Shown here one piece after another: positions 60,471-64,000 of a DNA stretch of 64,000 bases (positions are counted from its first letter, which is position 1; every line of letters begins with the position of its first letter). The notes beneath the pieces are model-generated. The model was not told the origin of the DNA. It did no database searches and worked only from the letters and a program-made list of their open reading frames with translations. The DNA comes from Sinonovacula constricta (taxonomy: Eukaryota > Mollusca > Bivalvia > Cardiida > Solecurtidae), in contig CM017570.1 in assembly GCA_007844125.1 (NCBI GenBank), positions 50,038,872 through 50,102,871 of the forward strand, in the 5' to 3' direction. The translations under genes and the position numbers were made by a program.

Positions 60471-61309
60471 AAAAAAATTGCTTCCGTAACAAATTGTAAA
60501 ATTTCGGGATTCGGCTGATCTCTTTTGAATTATTTTATGACTAAGCAGTGCTTTGAGATTTTGTGAATCTATCTAATGATCTAATATTTTTGCCGACACA
60601 TTTACATTAATCTTAACAACTATGGTCACTTAGCCATAATGCATGACTTAAGAACAGATAGCATTATTTGCACTCAGTTGTATGCAGACAATCCAATGTT
60701 AACGTTAATGTGTGATTCAGATAGCCAAACATTCTCTTCCGCTGACGGCGTTGGTCCACATGAGGTCCTATCTAATCACATCCGCTATCTATAAAAATAC
60801 ACGCCCAGTATAGGTTTCATAAAAGGTAGATAACCATGCAGATATCTGTAAAACCATCAACAATGTATCGGCTTCCTGTTGGGTTTCGGCTTTCTGTCAA
60901 AGTTCAATAAAAATACGTGCCGTATTATATGCTATATATGTCAGTTTCAAAATATAAAACGTTAGGAATCCTTAACGTTAGTTCGTATACATGGAGGGTA
61001 ATGTTTGTTTGTTTTGTTTGTTTATTTAGTTAAATTGTTTGTTTGTTTTTGTTTGGTTTCTTTGGTATGTTGTTACAAACAACAATCGGTTTGTTATCCA
61101 GAGACGAGCTTGTTTCCCATTTAAATGAATGGCAATAGAAGAAATGCTTCGAATGTTTTCATTTGTTGTGAACGGAATTTTTAAAAATGATCTTTTAGTT
61201 TCTCTGGCAATAACTTAAAAGTTTCATAATGAATAACCAGTCGGAACAATGTTAGGCACTGCGTTTAATTAACGGGTTTGATCTACATAGTGAGGTTTGG
61301 AATGAGATG
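60471..61309. other. No gene recognised
   Basis: AT-rich single-copy-looking sequence with a short (GTTT)n tract near 61004-61060. Confidence 0.5.
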
Positions 61310-61344
61310 GGGTTTGTCGGCATTTTTGCCAATACTGTGCAGCG

Positions 61345-61578
61345 ATATTTCTATCATTATAGAACAGGGACACTTATAAGGTGCTCAGGGACTGAACCCG
61401 GCCATTCCATTATACTGACACCGACGATTCGGGCGTTATGATGTCCCCTTAGCCCCGAACATTAGGAGGGAAGCCACTACTGCCAATTTTAAAGTCTTTG
61501 GTTTGACCCGGCCGGGGTTTGAACCCTCCCGATCCGCAAGCCGACGCTCTACCAATTGATCTATTGCGGCCGGGTTTG
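61345..61578 (-). mobile_element. tRNA-derived SINE
   Basis: The minus strand begins with a tRNA-like head: cccggccgcaatagatcaat, then tggtagagcgtcgg (A-box region 61547-61564), and a B box, ggttcaaaccc (61515-61525). The outer ends cccggcc and ggccggg (61570-61505) can pair as a 7-bp acceptor stem. A body follows with caaagactttaaaattgg and cttataagtgtccctg. Matches my recollection of an abundant bivalve SINE. The 3' end is approximate. Confidence 0.82.
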
Positions 61579-62174
61579 GGTTAGGTTTGTTTTCTAACTT
61601 TGTGTTAACTATATTTGTGTCACTTCGTTATTGTGTTACTTAGTTAATATGGCGTGTAACAGAACCATGCGGTGCAATCGTTGGAGCGTGTGTACCTGGT
61701 ACCGGAGATTCCGGTTTATGGATCCCATAAACTTGTCCATAGCCAACATCAAACGTATCTGGCCCAGCATGGACACTTTTGTCTGTCTAAAAAGTCCGCA
61801 AATGATGACGTTCAAATCGAACGAATATTTCTTTTCATTAATCTTACATTGCCATTGGTTACATTACACTGGTTTATTTCTTTTCCCTGCGTACTTCTAC
61901 TCGTCTAACGCCACCAATAAAGGTTGGAAGCTGTAAGTGTTAGATTTATGGCCAAAAAAAAAAACCTTCATATTACGGCATTTCCTTTAATGGCGTTTTT
62001 TTTTTTTTCATTAATTGATACAACGCGACGATTATACGCATAAAAACTCTTCCCACTCTTTAAATCGACAGCAGTAGAAGATTACAGGTATTTCTGTCTT
62101 ATTAAGGCCGTTTATGATTAGTTACACAGTTAAGTGCAGCTGTTCTGTGATTTATATGTCATCATGAATAACAC
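61579..62174. other. No gene recognised
   Basis: Two overlapping plus-strand frames (61631-61936 and 61672-61908) show no recognisable domain. Confidence 0.45.
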
Positions 62175-62320
62175 AACTCGAGCAGCATGAGACATTCAAT
62201 ATAAACGCCAAGAAAACGACCCATTAAACACATTAAACACATATCGGCTTGGTTGTACCTTTGAAGCGAACTAATTAAACCCCCTGATAAGCCACACATT
62301 GCAATGTAGTCAAGTATTAT
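62175..62320. repeat. Duplicated block B, copy 2
   Basis: Partner of 56740-56870, same orientation. Confidence 0.75.
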
Positions 62321-62344
62321 TAGTCAGCAATATTTTTTTTAAAA

Positions 62345-62655
62345 AAACAAGCCTTAAAGGTGGTATGCGGCAGTTCTCTCCTCTCTTGCAACCAACTAAA
62401 TTATTGCTACTTCAAAAGATCTCGCGTAACGTTGTTTGTTGGTTTCACATCTAAAGTAAAGCATAACATTATTCTTGTCCTAACAGAATGATACTTCTTT
62501 TCCGAGCAATGCTGCACAGTTAACTATTTTTAATCTAAGGAAAGCACGTAACATTTTACTTTTGAAGTCACGTTTCCTAATCATCCGGCTAATCATCTTA
62601 ATGATTCGGCTCTGACGACGATATCTGTTTAAGCTGAAACTTCCATCGTGAATAG
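62345..62655. repeat. Duplicated block A, copy 2
   Basis: Partner of 55055-55385, same orientation but here after block B rather than before it. Confidence 0.6.
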
Positions 62656-63119
62656 TTATAGATTTGGAAATAACGGACATTACAAGCGATATATTTCACA
62701 ATTTGTAACAATTGAGGTTATGGTATAAACACGGTTACTCAACAAAGATATATGTATATGCAGTAATTGTACACAAATTCCCCAGAACTGGAGTGTGATA
62801 TTGTTACAGTTAAATATATTAGATACAGGCCAACTTTCGGACACCAGCTTTAAAGTAATATAAACTTTAGAAACAATAGCACTGTATGGTCGTTTTACTC
62901 TTCATGGTGTAACTGTATATGGACCGTTCACGTTGGCCACAATTTGTCATTGGAAGTGTAACTTTTACTTAAAACTGACCTACAAAAACGAACCACAGTA
63001 AACAATGATTTCACCATTGAGTACTACATTTTAAGTGATCAGGTTTTTTTTTTCTTTAATTCGCAGCGACTAATGATGATCATTAAAGCGACGTTCAGCA
63101 ATTGTCTGGGTAGAACCAC
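62656..63119. other. No gene recognised
   Basis: AT-rich sequence between block A copy 2 and the SINE-like segment. Confidence 0.5.
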
Positions 63120-63250
63120 CGGCTCATAGGAGGTCAAATGGAAAACCCTTCACATTAGGTACTGCGCCCCGAACGGGACTCGAACCCACGCGGTGAGTGG
63201 CTAACCGGTCGGAGGAGTTACAAGTCGACGACCTACTCCTAGGCCACGGC
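63120..63250 (-). mobile_element. tRNA-like SINE segment with A and B boxes
   Basis: On the minus strand: A-box-like tggcctaggag (63237-63247), then the perfect B box ggttcgagtcc (63176-63186), spaced as in a tRNA gene, followed by a non-tRNA body. Its 5' end runs straight into the (CCACG)n array. It is too irregular for a functional tRNA; a tRNA-derived SINE head is the best reading. Confidence 0.6.
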
Positions 63251-63765
63251 CACGGCCACGCCACGGCCACGCCACGGCCACGGCCACGGCCATGGCCACG
63301 GCCACGCCACGGCCATGGCCACGGCCACGCCACGCCACGGCCACGCCACGCCACGCCACGCCACGCCACGCCACGGCCACGCCACGGCCACGCAACGCCA
63401 AGGCCACGCCACGGCCACGCCACGCCACGGCCACGCCCGCGCCACGCCACGCCACGGCCACGCCACGCCACGCCACGCCACGCCACGCCACGCCACGCCA
63501 CGCCACGCCACGGCCCCGGCCACGCCACGCCACGCCACGGCCACGCCACGCCACGCCACGCCCGCGCCACGCCACGCCACGGCCACGCCACGCCACGCCA
63601 CGCCACGCCACGCCACGCCACGCCACGCCACGGCCACGGCCACGGCCTTGGCGTGGCCGTGGCCATGGCCGTGGCCGTGGCCGTGGCGTGGCCGTGGCGT
63701 GGCCGTGGCCGTGGCCTAGGAGTAGGTCGTCGACTTGTAACTCCTCCGACCGGTTAGCCACTCAC
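63193..63765. repeat. Perfect 117-bp inverted repeat around a (CCACG)n spacer
   Basis: 63193-63309 is the exact reverse complement of 63649-63765. Each arm has about 52 bp of SINE head and about 65 bp of GGCCACG array. The spacer is 339 bp. The right SINE arm stops before the B box. Confidence 0.92.
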
Positions 63766-64000
63766 GGCCACGCCACGCCACGCCACGGCCACGGCCACGC
63801 CACGGCCACGCCACGCCACGCCACGCCACGCCACGGCCACGCAAAGGCCACGCCACGCCACGGCCACGGCCACGCCACGCCACGGCCACGCCCCGCCACG
63901 GCCACGCCACGCCACGGCCAAGCCACGCCACGCCACGCCACGGCCACGCCACACCACGCCACGCCACGGCCACGCCACGCCACGGCCACGCCACGGCCTC
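63241..64000. repeat. (CCACG/GGCCACG)n GC-rich array, strand switch at about 63648
   Basis: Mixtures of CCACG and GGCCACG units on the plus strand from 63241 to 63647, then the reverse complement to 63715, then the SINE arm, then plus-strand CCACG units again from 63766 past the window end. All six frames are open through parts of it; the predicted GVAWRGVAW-type peptides are artefacts of composition. Very CpG-rich against an AT-rich background. Confidence 0.95.

Noticed and set aside
61631..61936. 101-codon plus frame
   Set aside because: No domain, overlapped by another open frame of similar length, next to a SINE.
63124..64000. Long GVAWRGVAW and HATPRHATPR frames in the GC array
   Set aside because: All six frames are open from CCACG repetition; no independent coding evidence.

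Overview
The window is animal nuclear DNA, most probably from a bivalve mollusc. It is AT-rich and contains GT-AG spliced coding exons for an extracellular VWD/EGF protein, decayed non-LTR retrotransposon and tRNA-derived SINE sequence, and a dispersed repeat with ~143-bp subunits of a type I associate with bivalve genomes. About 42% of the window (roughly 27 kb) is tandem repeat. There is no sign of bacterial or organellar sequence, no CRISPR array and no operon. The species cannot be named from sequence alone.

Layout: 1-2640 is a 48-bp satellite. From 4576 to 44796 the minus strand carries one large split gene. I could assemble 17 exons whose reading frames join at every junction (2,431 nt, about 810 codons, 3' end not found). 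In order, the product has a signal peptide, a von Willebrand type D domain starting at WGDPH, a post-VWD region like that of mucin-4-type proteins, a cadherin-like or Ig-like stretch, a Cys-rich EGF/laminin-like module, two calcium-binding EGF modules, an SEA-like segment with an RQRR furin-type site, and two more EGF modules. It should be a secreted or membrane-tethered extracellular glycoprotein. Its introns hold a decayed non-LTR retrotransposon (9130-13075, minus) with a 2A-like DVELNPGP peptide in ORF1, several copies of a ~200-bp dispersed repeat, and a 13.6-kb block of a 30/31-bp satellite (26640-40252) that splits the VWD-coding region.

Upstream of the gene, 46750-53320 is a 54-bp satellite in which nearly every unit contains a 9-bp hairpin. 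53321-56884 is mostly single-copy DNA with an orphan exon candidate and a perfect CRE palindrome. 56885-60470 holds two adjoining, related but diverged ~32-bp arrays. 60471-63119 carries a tRNA-derived SINE and a second copy of two sequence blocks also seen before the 32-bp arrays. The last kilobase is a GC-rich (CCACG/GGCCACG)n array embedded in a perfect 117-bp inverted repeat whose arms are a tRNA-like SINE head.

No second convincing protein gene is present. The many long open frames inside the satellites follow from repeat lengths divisible by three (30, 48, 54 bp) and are not annotated as genes.
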